This document shows, piece after piece, positions 37,414-46,488 of a stretch of DNA of 64,000 bases (position 1 is the stretch's first letter; each line of letters opens with the position of its first letter). The position numbers and the translations under genes are program-made. Under the pieces are notes generated by a model. That model worked only from the letters and a program-made list of their open reading frames with translations. It was not told the DNA's origin and searched no databases. The DNA comes from Bacteroidaceae bacterium (GTDB lineage: Bacteria > Bacteroidota > Bacteroidia > Bacteroidales > Bacteroidaceae), in contig JAFYOS010000018.1 in NCBI GenBank assembly GCA_017560125.1, forward strand, positions 124,001 through 188,000, read 5' to 3'.

Positions 37414-38315
37414 AATTCGAACCATTGGAAACATTAAGAAAAATAAAAACAATCGTCATTTCGTCGTTGGCGCTTTGTGCAGTGGCTGTTTCGGCTTCTG
37501 CGCAGGATTTGTTGGTCGAACAGGCTCCGCTTGACAAGCAGATGAGTCTTGTGGATTCAATATCGTTGCGTCGCATGCTGCTCAACGAGGCACACCTCTT
37601 CCCTTCGCAGGAATTGTATCCCGAGTGGAGCAATGCCCGTGTTCATTTCGAGGTTGAACGCCCCGATTCGTTCCGCATCGACCTGGCCGATTTTGTAATG
37701 CCTACCACAAATACCAAAATAACCGACATCTATGGCTACCGTCCCCGTCGTCGTCGCGTACACAACGGCCTCGACCTAAAGGTACAGATAGGCGACACAA
37801 TCCGCTCGGCCTTCTCGGGCAAGGTGCGCATTGTGAAGGACCAGGGTCGTCGCAGAGGTTATGGCAAGTATATTGTAGTGCGCCACGAAAATGGTCTTGA
37901 AACAGTGTATGGCCACTTGTCGAAATGGTTGGTTACAGAAGACCAGTATGTTAAGGCCGGCGAGCCTATCGGTCTTGGTGGAAACACCGGACGTTCAACC
38001 GGTTCTCACCTCCACTTCGAGACACTTTTCATGGGAAAACCTATTGACCCCGCCCTGTTGTTCGATTTTGTGAACCAGGATGTAACCGGCGACTACTACG
38101 TTTATCGCAAGGCAGTGCGCCAGGTGGTGGACAAGGCAACCGGTAAGGTGAAGGTGGAATCGGCCGAGGCTAAGTACCACAAGGTGCGTAGCGGCGAAAC
38201 CCTTTCGAAGATAGCCAAGAAGCATGGAGTATCGTTGAGCACCATTTATAAGCTGAACAAGGGACTCAATTCGCGCTCAAAGCTTCGTATCGGACAGTCG
38301 GTTCGTTACAACTAA
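37389..38315 (+). CDS. secreted M23-family peptidase with C-terminal LysM domain
   Basis: The protein is a probable peptidoglycan endopeptidase or LytM-type regulator. Counting 308 residues from the ATG at 37389, it has a signal-like segment (about 20-38, ...VSASAQ), an LytM domain (about 108-220) with the full metal set His125, Asp129 and His209 and catalytic His176 (YGHLS), and one LysM peptidoglycan-binding domain (263-307). The ATG overlaps ndk by 25 bp and puts 12 hydrophilic residues before a good signal peptide. A TTG at 37425 would give a tighter signal peptide and no overlap, so the start is uncertain. A U-tract terminator follows. Confidence 0.9.
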   Translation: MRREGQNVKFEPLETLRKIKTIVISSLALCAVAVSASAQDLLVEQAPLDKQMSLVDSISLRRMLLNEAHLFPSQELYPEWSNARVHFEVERPDSFRIDLADFVMPTTNTKITDIYGYRPRRRRVHNGLDLKVQIGDTIRSAFSGKVRIVKDQGRRRGYGKYIVVRHENGLETVYGHLSKWLVTEDQYVKAGEPIGLGGNTGRSTGSHLHFETLFMGKPIDPALLFDFVNQDVTGDYYVYRKAVRQVVDKATGKVKVESAEAKYHKVRSGETLSKIAKKHGVSLSTIYKLNKGLNSRSKLRIGQSVRYN

Positions 38316-38341
38316 CAGATTATGGAAAATAGATAATATAT

Positions 38342-38385
38342 AATGGTGGAGGCAACTGCAATTTGCTTTCACCATTGTTTTTTGG
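38342..38385 (+). terminator. intrinsic terminator after the M23 peptidase
   Basis: AATGGTGGAGGCAA (38342-38355) pairs, with two G-U, with TTGCTTTCACCATT (38363-38376), followed by GTTTTTTGG. Confidence 0.8.
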
Positions 38386-38471
38386 GATATATTGCTTGCC
38401 CCGACAAGCGCCCTATAACAATTTTTATGTATTATATACATAAATGTATATGACTACTGAGTAAAAATTCT

Positions 38472-38479
38472 TACCTTTG
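38472..38479 (+). promoter_or_regulatory. -7 element of pflB
   Basis: TACCTTTG; its final G is the first base of a GTG that opens the longest reading frame, which rules out that GTG as the start and supports the ATG at 38500, about 20 bp downstream. No good -33 box. Confidence 0.65.
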
Positions 38480-38499
38480 TGGAACGAACAAAAAATACT

Positions 38500-40728
38500 A
38501 TGGAAATGAACAACATGTTTAAAGAAGGCCTTTGGAGCAAAGAAATAAATGTGTCGGATTTTGTGCAGATGAATCTTACTCCCTACGACGGAGACGCATC
38601 CTTTCTTGCCGGCCCTACCGAAAGAACAAAAAAAATCTGGAACGAATGCTTGAAGGCAATTGAAGAGGAACGCGCTAACAACGGTGTGCGTTCGCTCGAT
38701 AACAAGACCGTTTCCACAATTACCTCTCACAAGGCAGGATATATCGACCGTGAAAACGAGCTTATCGTCGGCCTTCAGACCGATGAACTGCTGAAACGCG
38801 CCATCAAGCCCTATGGTGGTATCAAGGTGGTAGAGAAGGCTTGTCTTGAGAATGGCGTCGAAGTGGATGAGAAGGTAAAGGATATCTTCTATCACTACCG
38901 CAAGACCCACAACGATGGCGTGTTCGATGCATATACCGACGAGATACGCAAGTTCCGTTCGCTCGGCTTCCTCACCGGTCTGCCCGATAACTATGCCCGC
39001 GGCCGCATCATCGGCGACTACCGTCGTTTGGCGTTGTATGGTACCGACCGTCTTATCGAGGCCAAGAAAGAGGACCTTGCCAAGCTCACAAGCCCCATGA
39101 GCGACGCGACCATCCGTCTGCGCGAGGAGGTTGCCGAGCAGATAAAGGCACTTAACGAAATGAAGATAATGGGCGAGTACTACGGCCTCGACCTCAGCCG
39201 CCCCGCCACAAGCGCTCAGGAGGCAGTGCAGTGGGTATATATGGCCTACCTTGCAGCCGTAAAAGAGCAGGACGGTGCTGCGATGTCGCTTGGTAACGTA
39301 TCGTCGTTCCTCGATATATACATACAATACGACCTCGACAAGGGCAACATCGACGAAACATTCGCACAGGAGCTCATCGACCAGTTCGTAATAAAATTGC
39401 GCGTGGTGCGCCACTTGCGCATGCAGTCGTACAACGATATCTTTGCCGGCGACCCCACATGGGTAACCGAGGCTATTGGTGGCCGTTTCAACGACGGACG
39501 CACCAAGGTTACAAAGACATCGTTCCGTTTCTTGCAGACTCTTTACAACCTTGGCCCGTCACCCGAACCCAATATGACCGTGCTGTGGAGCCCCGAGCTG
39601 CCCGACGGCTTCAAGGAATTCTGTGCCAAGGTGTCAATCGATACATCTTCTATACAGTACGAGAACGATACCCTCATGCGCGAGGTTCGCAACTGCGACG
39701 ACTACGGAATTGCATGCTGCGTGTCGTACCAGGCAATCGGAAAGCAGATACAGTTCTTCGGTGCACGATGCAATTTTGCCAAGGCTCTGTTGCTCGCAAT
39801 CAATGGTGGCCGTTGCGAAAACACCGGCACTGTGATGGTCGAGAATATCCCCGTACTCACAGGTGAACTTCTCAACTACGAAGAGGTGCTCAGCAACTAC
39901 AAGAAGGTGCTCATGCAGGTGGCACGCGTATATAGCGACGCGATGAACATCATCCACTACATGCACGATAAATACTACTACGAGAAGGCACAGATGGCGC
40001 TCATCGACACCAATCCGCAGATTAACCTCGCATATGGTGTAGCAGGTCTTTCTATCGTTCTCGACTCGCTGTCGGCCATCAAATATGGCAAGGTAACAGC
40101 CAAGCGCAACGAGATTGGCCTCACCGAGGGCTTCGAGATAGAGAAGGACTTCCCCTGCTTCGGTAACGACGACGACCGCGTTGACCATTTGGGCGTTGAC
40201 CTTGTATATTTCTTCAACGAGGAGCTCAAGAAGCATCCCGTCTATAAAGGCGCTTGCCCCACACTCTCGCTGCTCACCATCACATCGAACGTGATGTATG
40301 GCAAGAAGACCGGTGCAACCCCCGACGGTCGTGCCAAGGGCGTAGCTTTTGCCCCCGGTGCGAACCCCATGCACGGACGCGACAAGAATGGTGCAATTGC
40401 ATCGCTCAGCTCGGTTGCCAAGCTCCGTTACCGCGACTCGCAGGATGGTATCAGCAACACATTCTCTATCATTCCCAAGTCGCTCGGCGTTGACGAGGAA
40501 ACACGCATCGAGAACCTTGTGACCATGATGGATGGCTATTTCACAAAGGGTGCTCACCACCTGAATGTGAACGTGCTCAACCGCGAAATGTTGCTCGACG
40601 CAATGGAGCATCCCGAGAAATATCCCCAGCTCACAATCCGCGTGTCGGGATATGCGGTGAACTTCGTTAAACTGAGCCGCGAGCATCAGTTGGAGGTTAT
40701 CTCGCGCAGTTTCCACGAGAAAATGTAA
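38500..40728 (+). CDS. pflB: formate C-acetyltransferase (pyruvate formate-lyase)
   Basis: PflB converts pyruvate and CoA to acetyl-CoA and formate under anaerobiosis. The 742-residue protein (start at [10 protein letters not shown]) has the adjacent catalytic cysteines Cys406-Cys407 (GIACCVS) and the glycyl-radical site Gly717 in RVSGYAV. This is the true PFL type rather than a diol dehydratase-like relative, since both cysteines are present. A hairpin with a U-tract separates it from pflA, its activase, 75 bp downstream. Confidence 0.97.
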   Translation: MEMNNMFKEGLWSKEINVSDFVQMNLTPYDGDASFLAGPTERTKKIWNECLKAIEEERANNGVRSLDNKTVSTITSHKAGYIDRENELIVGLQTDELLKRAIKPYGGIKVVEKACLENGVEVDEKVKDIFYHYRKTHNDGVFDAYTDEIRKFRSLGFLTGLPDNYARGRIIGDYRRLALYGTDRLIEAKKEDLAKLTSPMSDATIRLREEVAEQIKALNEMKIMGEYYGLDLSRPATSAQEAVQWVYMAYLAAVKEQDGAAMSLGNVSSFLDIYIQYDLDKGNIDETFAQELIDQFVIKLRVVRHLRMQSYNDIFAGDPTWVTEAIGGRFNDGRTKVTKTSFRFLQTLYNLGPSPEPNMTVLWSPELPDGFKEFCAKVSIDTSSIQYENDTLMREVRNCDDYGIACCVSYQAIGKQIQFFGARCNFAKALLLAINGGRCENTGTVMVENIPVLTGELLNYEEVLSNYKKVLMQVARVYSDAMNIIHYMHDKYYYEKAQMALIDTNPQINLAYGVAGLSIVLDSLSAIKYGKVTAKRNEIGLTEGFEIEKDFPCFGNDDDRVDHLGVDLVYFFNEELKKHPVYKGACPTLSLLTITSNVMYGKKTGATPDGRAKGVAFAPGANPMHGRDKNGAIASLSSVAKLRYRDSQDGISNTFSIIPKSLGVDEETRIENLVTMMDGYFTKGAHHLNVNVLNREMLLDAMEHPEKYPQLTIRVSGYAVNFVKLSREHQLEVISRSFHEKM

Positions 40729-40753
40729 GACACTGTAAATAAATACTACAACG

Positions 40754-40790
40754 GGGGTACGCGAGCAGAGCTTTGTGTACCCCTGTTTTT
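40754..40790 (+). terminator. terminator-like hairpin between pflB and pflA
   Basis: GGGGTAC (40754-40760) pairs with GTACCCC (40777-40783), followed by TGTTTTT. It lies 25 bp after pflB and 13 bp before the pflA ATG, so it would limit read-through and keep activase below enzyme level. Confidence 0.7.
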
Positions 40791-40803
40791 AGCAACAAGA
40801 GCA

Positions 40804-41532
40804 ATGATACGTGTACATTCATATGAATCGATGGGCACATTCGACGGCCCCGGACTGCGCCTTGTGGTCTTTCTGCAAGGTTGCAATTTCCGCTGCCTCT
40901 ATTGTGCCAATCCCGATACCATAGATCCGAAGGGCGAGAGCAAGGAAACCGCTCCCGAGGATATCTTGCAGATGGCACTGAACCAAAAGCCTTTCTTCGG
41001 CAAGAAGGGTGGCGTCACCTTCAGCGGTGGCGAGCCCACATTTCAGGCCAAAGAGCTCATCCCCTTGTGCCGCCACCTGAAGGAGTGTGGCATACATATA
41101 TGCATCGACACCAACGGCAGCATATGGAACGACGATGTAAAGGAGCTGTTCACGCTTGCCGACCTCATACTGCTCGATGTCAAGCAGTTCAATCCCGAGC
41201 GCCACAAGGTGCTCACCGAGCGCAGTAACGAGCAGACGCTGCGTACTGCCGAGTGGCTCGAGAGCAACGGCAAGCCCTTCTGGCTGCGCTATGTGCTTGT
41301 GCCGGGCTACAGCGCCATCGAAGAGGATATACGCGCGCTGGGCACTCACTTCGGCTCGTACAAAATGCTGCAACGCGTCGAGATACTCCCTTATCACACG
41401 TTGGGGGTGCATAAATACGCGGCAATGGGGCAGGAGTACAAGCTTGCCGGGGTGCGCGAGAACAGCCCCGAACAGCTCGACGAGGCCAAGGCGCTCTTCG
41501 ACGAATATTTCCCGACGGTATATGTAAATTGA
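40804..41532 (+). CDS. pflA: pyruvate formate-lyase-activating enzyme
   Basis: PflA is a radical SAM enzyme that installs the glycyl radical on PflB. The 242-residue protein has the CX3CX2C cluster motif (Cys27, Cys31, Cys34 in GCNFRCLYC), the GGEP motif (FSGGEPTFQ) and the length of the single-cluster PFL activases, without an extra ferredoxin-like insert. It directly follows pflB. Confidence 0.97.
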   Translation: MIRVHSYESMGTFDGPGLRLVVFLQGCNFRCLYCANPDTIDPKGESKETAPEDILQMALNQKPFFGKKGGVTFSGGEPTFQAKELIPLCRHLKECGIHICIDTNGSIWNDDVKELFTLADLILLDVKQFNPERHKVLTERSNEQTLRTAEWLESNGKPFWLRYVLVPGYSAIEEDIRALGTHFGSYKMLQRVEILPYHTLGVHKYAAMGQEYKLAGVRENSPEQLDEAKALFDEYFPTVYVN

Positions 41533-41581
41533 TTTTCAATATCGTTCTATCCCAACAGACGGGCTGCACAAAAAGCCTATA

Positions 41582-41617
41582 TACTTTTGGGTAAAATATA
41601 AAAATACACTATCTTCG
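41582..41617 (+). promoter_or_regulatory. candidate -7 elements of lptB
   Basis: TACTTTTG at 41582-41589 fits TAnnTTTG. TATCTTCG at 41610-41617, 22 bp before the ATG, is a one-base variant that recurs before dapB within a shared decamer CTATCTTCGC. Confidence 0.45.
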
Positions 41618-41639
41618 CAACAAAATATACCTTTACAGA

Positions 41640-42443
41640 ATGGCAGAGAACGAAGTGATGGCCCAGGGCAACGATGAATGCATGGTGTTGCAGGCCGAAA
41701 ATCTTGTCAAGCGATACGGTAAACGTACCGTTGTGAATAACGTATCATTCAACGTCAAGCAGGGCGAAATTGTAGGTCTGCTTGGCCCTAACGGTGCTGG
41801 TAAGACTACCTCGTTCTATATGACCACTGGTCTTGTGGTGCCCAACGGCGGCCGCATATTCATGAACGACACCGAGATAACCAAATATCCCGTTTACAAG
41901 CGTGCGCGAATAGGTATAGGCTACCTTGCCCAAGAGGCCAGCGTTTTCCGCAAGATGACCGTAGAGGACAACATCGCATCGGTGCTCGAGCTTACAGGCA
42001 AGCCCAAGGAGTATCAGCGAGAGAAGCTCGAGAGCCTCATCAAGGAATTCCGTTTGGAGAAGGTGCGCAAGAACCTTGGCGACCGCCTTTCGGGTGGTGA
42101 GCGCCGCCGAACCGAGATTGCTCGCTGTCTTGCCATTGATCCCAAGTTCATCATGCTCGACGAACCCTTTGCCGGCGTGGACCCCATTGCGGTAGAGGAT
42201 ATCCAGTACATTGTGTGGAAATTGAAGGACAAAAATATAGGTATTCTTATCACCGACCACAACGTGCAAGAGACACTGAACATTACTGACCGTGCCTACC
42301 TGTTGTTCGAGGGTCGCATCCTGTTCGAGGGTACCCCCGAGGTGCTTGCCAACAATCCCGTGGTTCGCGAGAAGTATCTTGGCAGCACATTCGAGCTGCG
42401 CAAGAAGGTGTTCCAAGAGGACGACCCCCGCGCTTTGGGCTGA
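41640..42443 (+). CDS. lptB: LPS export ABC transporter ATP-binding protein LptB
   Basis: LptB powers extraction of lipopolysaccharide from the inner membrane with LptFG and passes it to the LptC/LptA bridge. The 267-residue ATPase has Walker A GPNGAGKT (49-56), signature LSGGE (150-154), Walker B with [10 protein letters not shown], and the DHNVQETL H-loop typical of LptB. The N-terminal 15 residues exceed the E. coli protein. Its partner permeases are not next to it; an OstA/LptA-like protein is at 17124. Confidence 0.95.
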   Translation: MAENEVMAQGNDECMVLQAENLVKRYGKRTVVNNVSFNVKQGEIVGLLGPNGAGKTTSFYMTTGLVVPNGGRIFMNDTEITKYPVYKRARIGIGYLAQEASVFRKMTVEDNIASVLELTGKPKEYQREKLESLIKEFRLEKVRKNLGDRLSGGERRRTEIARCLAIDPKFIMLDEPFAGVDPIAVEDIQYIVWKLKDKNIGILITDHNVQETLNITDRAYLLFEGRILFEGTPEVLANNPVVREKYLGSTFELRKKVFQEDDPRALG

Positions 42444-42463
42444 TACTACATTCAGACATATAA

Positions 42464-42495
42464 AAAAGGTATATCGTTCGTTCGATATACCTTTT
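42464..42495. terminator. bidirectional terminator between lptB and tilS
   Basis: AAAAGGTATATCG (42464-42476) and CGATATACCTTTT (42483-42495) form a 13-bp stem with A- and T-rich flanks between the convergent genes. Confidence 0.88.
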
Positions 42496-42499
42496 CTTG

Positions 42500-43816
42500 T
42501 TATTTGGCGGTGTATGTCATCCTTAAAATATCGGTCGTTGCGGTGGTGACGGCGCATGTGGATGCTACCCTTTCGCCCACCAGCCACACTATCTCTCCTT
42601 GGGCATCGACAACAGCAAGCTGGTTGCGCTTTTCTATGATGCTCTTCTTGCGGTCGGTCAGGTAGTCGCTCACCAATTTGCTGCCACGCATTCCGAAGGG
42701 GCGGAAACGGTCGCCGGTCGCCACGTTGCGCACCTGCAGGGGCAAGCGCAGCTTAGCGCAGTCGAGCATGGCTACCGAGGGGCGTTTATCAATCTTCCCA
42801 TCGAACACCGTTTGCTCTATCACTATGCAGCCTTGCGGGGTTTCTATCGTTCCCGCCATTGGCAGCGGCATATTGATGCGGGGGCTGTCGCCCTCTTTTT
42901 TCTCGACGAGCAACATGCCTCTGTCCCTCACGATTGTGTGCGACGCGCTGCTGTACTCCTTGCCGCTGTCGCCGTCGATATTGTTCATTATGTCGTCGCT
43001 CTGCATGCCGTTGAACCCAAGCGGCGACAATATCTCGTGGAGCAGTGCCTCGGGCGACGGCTCGGCTGCCAGCGACGCTAAATCGATGTTGCCGTTAACC
43101 ACCACGCGCTCTTTTCCCTGTTCGATGGCCTTGTCGTATATCTTTTCGGCGCCGGCCATCCTTTCGGCGGTTTGGGCAAGCGTCGATACTATCGATGGGT
43201 TTATCTCGCGCATCAGCGGAAGTATCTGCAGGCGCACCTTGTTCCTTGTGTAGTCGCTTTTAAGGTTTGTGCTGTCGGTTACATAGGCGATATTTGCTCT
43301 ATCGAGGTATTCGATAATTTCGCCGCGCTCGACGCACAACAAGGGGCGCACCACCATGCCGTTTTTAGGGCGTATGCCGTGCAGTCCTCTTATTCCGGTT
43401 CCGCGCATCAGGTTCAGCAGCATGGTTTCGGCTACGTCGTCCTTGTGGTGTGCCACGGCTATCACATCGGCGCCATGCTCGGCTGCCGTTTTCTCGAAGA
43501 AGGCGTAGCGCAGGTCGCGTGCCGCCATTTCGATGGATATTTTCTTTTCGCCTGCATATGCGACCGTGTCGAAATCTGCCACAGTGAGCCCAACGCCCAT
43601 TTTATGGCACATTTCTCTCACGAAGGCCTCGTCGCGAAGGCTTTCGTCGCCACGCAGATGGAAATTGCAGTGCACCGCTTCGCATTTGTAGTCGAGCCGC
43701 AACAGCACGTGCAGCAGAGCAACGGAATCGGCTCCGCCGCTAAGGGCTACAATCACCTTGGCGTCGGGCGACATCAGCTGCTTCTTTTCTATGTATGCTC
43801 TTACCTTTCTGTGCAT
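42500..43816 (-). CDS. tilS: tRNA(Ile)-lysidine synthase
   Basis: TilS modifies C34 of the minor tRNA-Ile so that it reads AUA. The 438-residue protein has the PP-loop SGGADS (26-31) of N-type ATP pyrophosphatases, the substrate-binding region with HHKDDVAETMLLNL, and C-terminal domains as in the long TilS type (about 330-435). It starts 21 bp after ftcD and is the last gene of its unit. Confidence 0.95.
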   Translation of the reverse strand: MHRKVRAYIEKKQLMSPDAKVIVALSGGADSVALLHVLLRLDYKCEAVHCNFHLRGDESLRDEAFVREMCHKMGVGLTVADFDTVAYAGEKKISIEMAARDLRYAFFEKTAAEHGADVIAVAHHKDDVAETMLLNLMRGTGIRGLHGIRPKNGMVVRPLLCVERGEIIEYLDRANIAYVTDSTNLKSDYTRNKVRLQILPLMREINPSIVSTLAQTAERMAGAEKIYDKAIEQGKERVVVNGNIDLASLAAEPSPEALLHEILSPLGFNGMQSDDIMNNIDGDSGKEYSSASHTIVRDRGMLLVEKKEGDSPRINMPLPMAGTIETPQGCIVIEQTVFDGKIDKRPSVAMLDCAKLRLPLQVRNVATGDRFRPFGMRGSKLVSDYLTDRKKSIIEKRNQLAVVDAQGEIVWLVGERVASTCAVTTATTDILRMTYTAK

Positions 43817-43837
43817 GGATATGTTGCCTGTGGCCTA

Positions 43838-44863
43838 TTATAACAGTTCTTCTATTATTCTCTTTTCGGGTATGTATGGTGCAAGTTCGCTCAGGTTCAT
43901 GGCCTCCACGGCAATGGCTATTGCGCTCTTATCATCGGTGCATGGGAGCGATTTCTTTTCGGCGAAATAGTATCCGGCCTCCACAAGCACGCGGCGGGGC
44001 ACAAGGCCTATTATCTCGGTGCCGGTTACGTGTGCGCCATGCTCGGCGGCTGCGATGCACACCTCTTCGAATACCTTGTGCAGCGGGGCAATATCGATGT
44101 CTGTGACGTTCATAGATACCTGGGCTTTGCCATACTCCTCTATGTACCAGCCGATGGCCTTGCATGCCTTCAGGCGGCCGGGTATGTGACGGGTTGTGCC
44201 GTCGCAATTTATTGTGCGTCCCTTTTCGCGTACATCGAGGGCTATCTGCTTTGCGCAATCGACGCTTGCCTCTCTGTTCAGATTGAAATTCACGGCGATA
44301 AGGAATTTGCGTGCTCCCACCACCGATGCGCCGCTTTTGGCCGCCTGCAGGGTATATTCCCCGGCGCCGTAGTCGGGTGCCTCCTCGGGATTGATGATGC
44401 GTTGCGCAAGCGCTTCGTACTCGCCGCTTCGGCACACTGCCAGGTTGCGCCATTTCTCTTTGTATGCGGCCGCTTCGTAGCAATATACGGGTATGCCGAG
44501 CTCCTCGTATATGCGACGCGAGAGCTTGCGTGCCGCTTCGGCGCACTCTTCCAGGGTAATACCGCTTACGGGTACAAACGGCATCACGTCGGTAGCGCCT
44601 ATGCGCGGGTGGCGTCCTTTGTGTGTGCGCATGTCGATGTTCTCTGCTGCGCAACGTACGGCGCGAAAGGCGGCTTCGGCCACTGCATCGGGCTCGCCGG
44701 CAAAGGTTATCACTGTGCGGTTGGCATCGAATCCCGGGTCGGTGTGCAGCACTTTGGCCCCTTGGACGCTGTCGATAGCCTTGGCTATCGATTCAATCAC
44801 TTCGGGGCGCTGTCCTTCACTGAAATTGGGGACGCATTCCATTATGCGCTTTTCTCTGTTCAT
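43838..44863 (-). CDS. ftcD: glutamate formimidoyltransferase (FTCD N-terminal domain only)
   Basis: The enzyme transfers the formimino group from formimino-glutamate to tetrahydrofolate in histidine degradation. The 341-residue protein starts with the family pattern MECVPNFSEG and includes DPGFDANRTVITF and the GRHPRIGATDVMPFVP segment. The cyclodeaminase domain of the bifunctional enzyme is absent. The ATG at 44863 overlaps the upstream stop by 4 bp (ATGA); a longer start at 44887 would overlap it by 28 bp. No other histidine-utilisation gene is nearby, which is unusual, since hut genes often cluster. Confidence 0.93.
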   Translation of the reverse strand: MNREKRIMECVPNFSEGQRPEVIESIAKAIDSVQGAKVLHTDPGFDANRTVITFAGEPDAVAEAAFRAVRCAAENIDMRTHKGRHPRIGATDVMPFVPVSGITLEECAEAARKLSRRIYEELGIPVYCYEAAAYKEKWRNLAVCRSGEYEALAQRIINPEEAPDYGAGEYTLQAAKSGASVVGARKFLIAVNFNLNREASVDCAKQIALDVREKGRTINCDGTTRHIPGRLKACKAIGWYIEEYGKAQVSMNVTDIDIAPLHKVFEEVCIAAAEHGAHVTGTEIIGLVPRRVLVEAGYYFAEKKSLPCTDDKSAIAIAVEAMNLSELAPYIPEKRIIEELL

Positions 44864-46389
44864 TGTTTCGGGCTGTTCTTTAACCATTCGGTTGCAGCCT
44901 TTTTATCGAAGTGCAACAGGAATGTATCGGGGTTGGGTAGATGCAATGCTACTTTGAATATCTCTTTGTGCTTCTGTACGCATGGTATCAGATAGCGATA
45001 TGTGGAGCCGAAGCCCAATTGCTCGACCAGTACAAAATCGACCTTTTTATCGAGCATGTTCTGTATCATTTTTGCATCGTCTTCCGTTTCAAGGTAGTGC
45101 ACTCCGCGCAATCCCGAGGTTGCGTATAGCAGTTCGGGCTTACGCGAGCATACAATCGCGTTCTTGTTCTTCGTGGCAAGCGCCTTGCCCAGTGCGAAGA
45201 AATTGTTGAACTGTGGCGGGAATTTCTGTATGGCAATCGCATGCATGTCGCCTATGGTGTGCTTGTTGCCCTTGCTATCCTGTGCAAATGCCGGCAAGAA
45301 GAGTAGCGCGAGTATCCATGGCGAGAAGCTTGCGCTCAGTGCCTTGCGGCATGCGCCCTCGCACAATTTCCACAATCCCACGAAGAGCGCCATTGTAAAG
45401 AATGGGGTTGCCGATGTAAGATAGCGATATTCGCTGGGCACGTTAAAGAGCGATATTATGCCTATTGTGCCACAGAAATAGAAGAATAGCGGCCAACGCA
45501 GTTTGCCCATGTTCCAGAAACCATAGAGGATGACAGCAAGCAGCGCGATGGCAAAAATCCACAGCATTATTCCCGGTGCCGCTTCGTAGTTGACGGGTAC
45601 AAAGGGGATGATGCTTTCGGGCATTGCCTGCACGATGAGCATTTTAGTGGTCGAGAATATGTTGGTGAAATCTATCTGGCTCACATAGCGCGACTGGTTA
45701 AGCCCCAACAACGAATTGCGCAGCATCCACGGCGCGTAGCCGAGTGCAAATGCTGCTGCTACGGCTGCCGACATGCCGAAACGGCGCATGGCAAGAAATC
45801 CCAGCAGGAATCCTGCAATGACGGCAATCGCCTGTGTGCGTATGTAGTACGAGAATGCTATCAGGGCAAGCAACAGGTAAAATTGGGGCATGCGCCACAC
45901 GGAGCGTTCCTTCTCCTTTTCCATAATGCCTTGGTACAGCCAAAATATCAGGGCTATGCAGCAGAAGCACGACGCCTCGCTCATCATCATGGTGGTGAAC
46001 TCGAGCAGATGGGGAGTAATCAGCACGGCGGCGCAGGCAAGGAACGCCAGCGGGCGCTTGAATCCCGCACGCACTATTGTAGAGAAGAGCAGCAGTACTC
46101 CTGTCAGCAGAAAGAGGCCGTTAAGAACCTTTTGTGCCACTATGCTGTCGGTAACCATTCTCAATGGTGTCATCAGCAGCGGGTATCCCGGCGGAAAATT
46201 GGTTGTCGGCTTTCCGAACATATCGGCATAGCCGGCGCCTTTGGCCAGCGAGGTGGCATTGGCAAAGTAGTAGCAGTTGTCGCCGTTCAGGTTCAGCTTG
46301 CTGTCGAATGTGTAGCTGAACGATACTGTAAATATTACCGCAAGGGCGATGCACCACAGAAGGTTCTCCGATTTTAGCAGTTTTTTCAT
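44860..46389 (-). CDS. polytopic ArnT/PMT-like glycosyltransferase
   Basis: The 509-residue protein has about 11 hydrophobic segments and ends with a periplasmic-type domain (about 375-509), the plan of GT-C enzymes that use polyprenyl-phosphate sugars. The first periplasmic loop (about 33-70) has LNGDNCYYFANA with Asp37 and NFPPGYPLL, the arrangement of the PMT_2/GT39 family with its catalytic acidic residue. It may add a sugar to lipid A, a polysaccharide or proteins; O-glycosylation of secreted proteins is known in Bacteroidota, but the acceptor cannot be inferred here. It follows a hairpin after pepP and is coupled to ftcD by ATGA. Confidence 0.75.
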   Translation of the reverse strand: MKKLLKSENLLWCIALAVIFTVSFSYTFDSKLNLNGDNCYYFANATSLAKGAGYADMFGKPTTNFPPGYPLLMTPLRMVTDSIVAQKVLNGLFLLTGVLLLFSTIVRAGFKRPLAFLACAAVLITPHLLEFTTMMMSEASCFCCIALIFWLYQGIMEKEKERSVWRMPQFYLLLALIAFSYYIRTQAIAVIAGFLLGFLAMRRFGMSAAVAAAFALGYAPWMLRNSLLGLNQSRYVSQIDFTNIFSTTKMLIVQAMPESIIPFVPVNYEAAPGIMLWIFAIALLAVILYGFWNMGKLRWPLFFYFCGTIGIISLFNVPSEYRYLTSATPFFTMALFVGLWKLCEGACRKALSASFSPWILALLFLPAFAQDSKGNKHTIGDMHAIAIQKFPPQFNNFFALGKALATKNKNAIVCSRKPELLYATSGLRGVHYLETEDDAKMIQNMLDKKVDFVLVEQLGFGSTYRYLIPCVQKHKEIFKVALHLPNPDTFLLHFDKKAATEWLKNSPKQ

Positions 46390-46427
46390 TCCTATCTATA
46401 CGTGTTTTATGCAAGGGGATAAATCCC

Positions 46428-46470
46428 AAGAGGTTGTGCCACAATTGATACAATTCCGGCACAACCTCTT
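46428..46470 (-). terminator. hairpin after the aminopeptidase P gene
   Basis: AAGAGGTTGTGCC (46428-46440) is perfectly complementary to GGCACAACCTCTT (46458-46470) with a 17-nt loop. The U-tract on the minus strand is weak (GGGATTTATCC), so it may only partly separate the two minus-strand units. Confidence 0.6.
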
Positions 46471-46488
46471 TTATCGTTTATAATACTA

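Noticed and set aside
38479-38499. GTG start of pflB seven codons upstream
   Set aside because: The GTG begins with the last base of the TACCTTTG promoter element.
38425-40716. Long antisense frames opposite pflB (329 and 360 codons)
   Set aside because: They mirror a strongly conserved gene; no start context, signal or family features.
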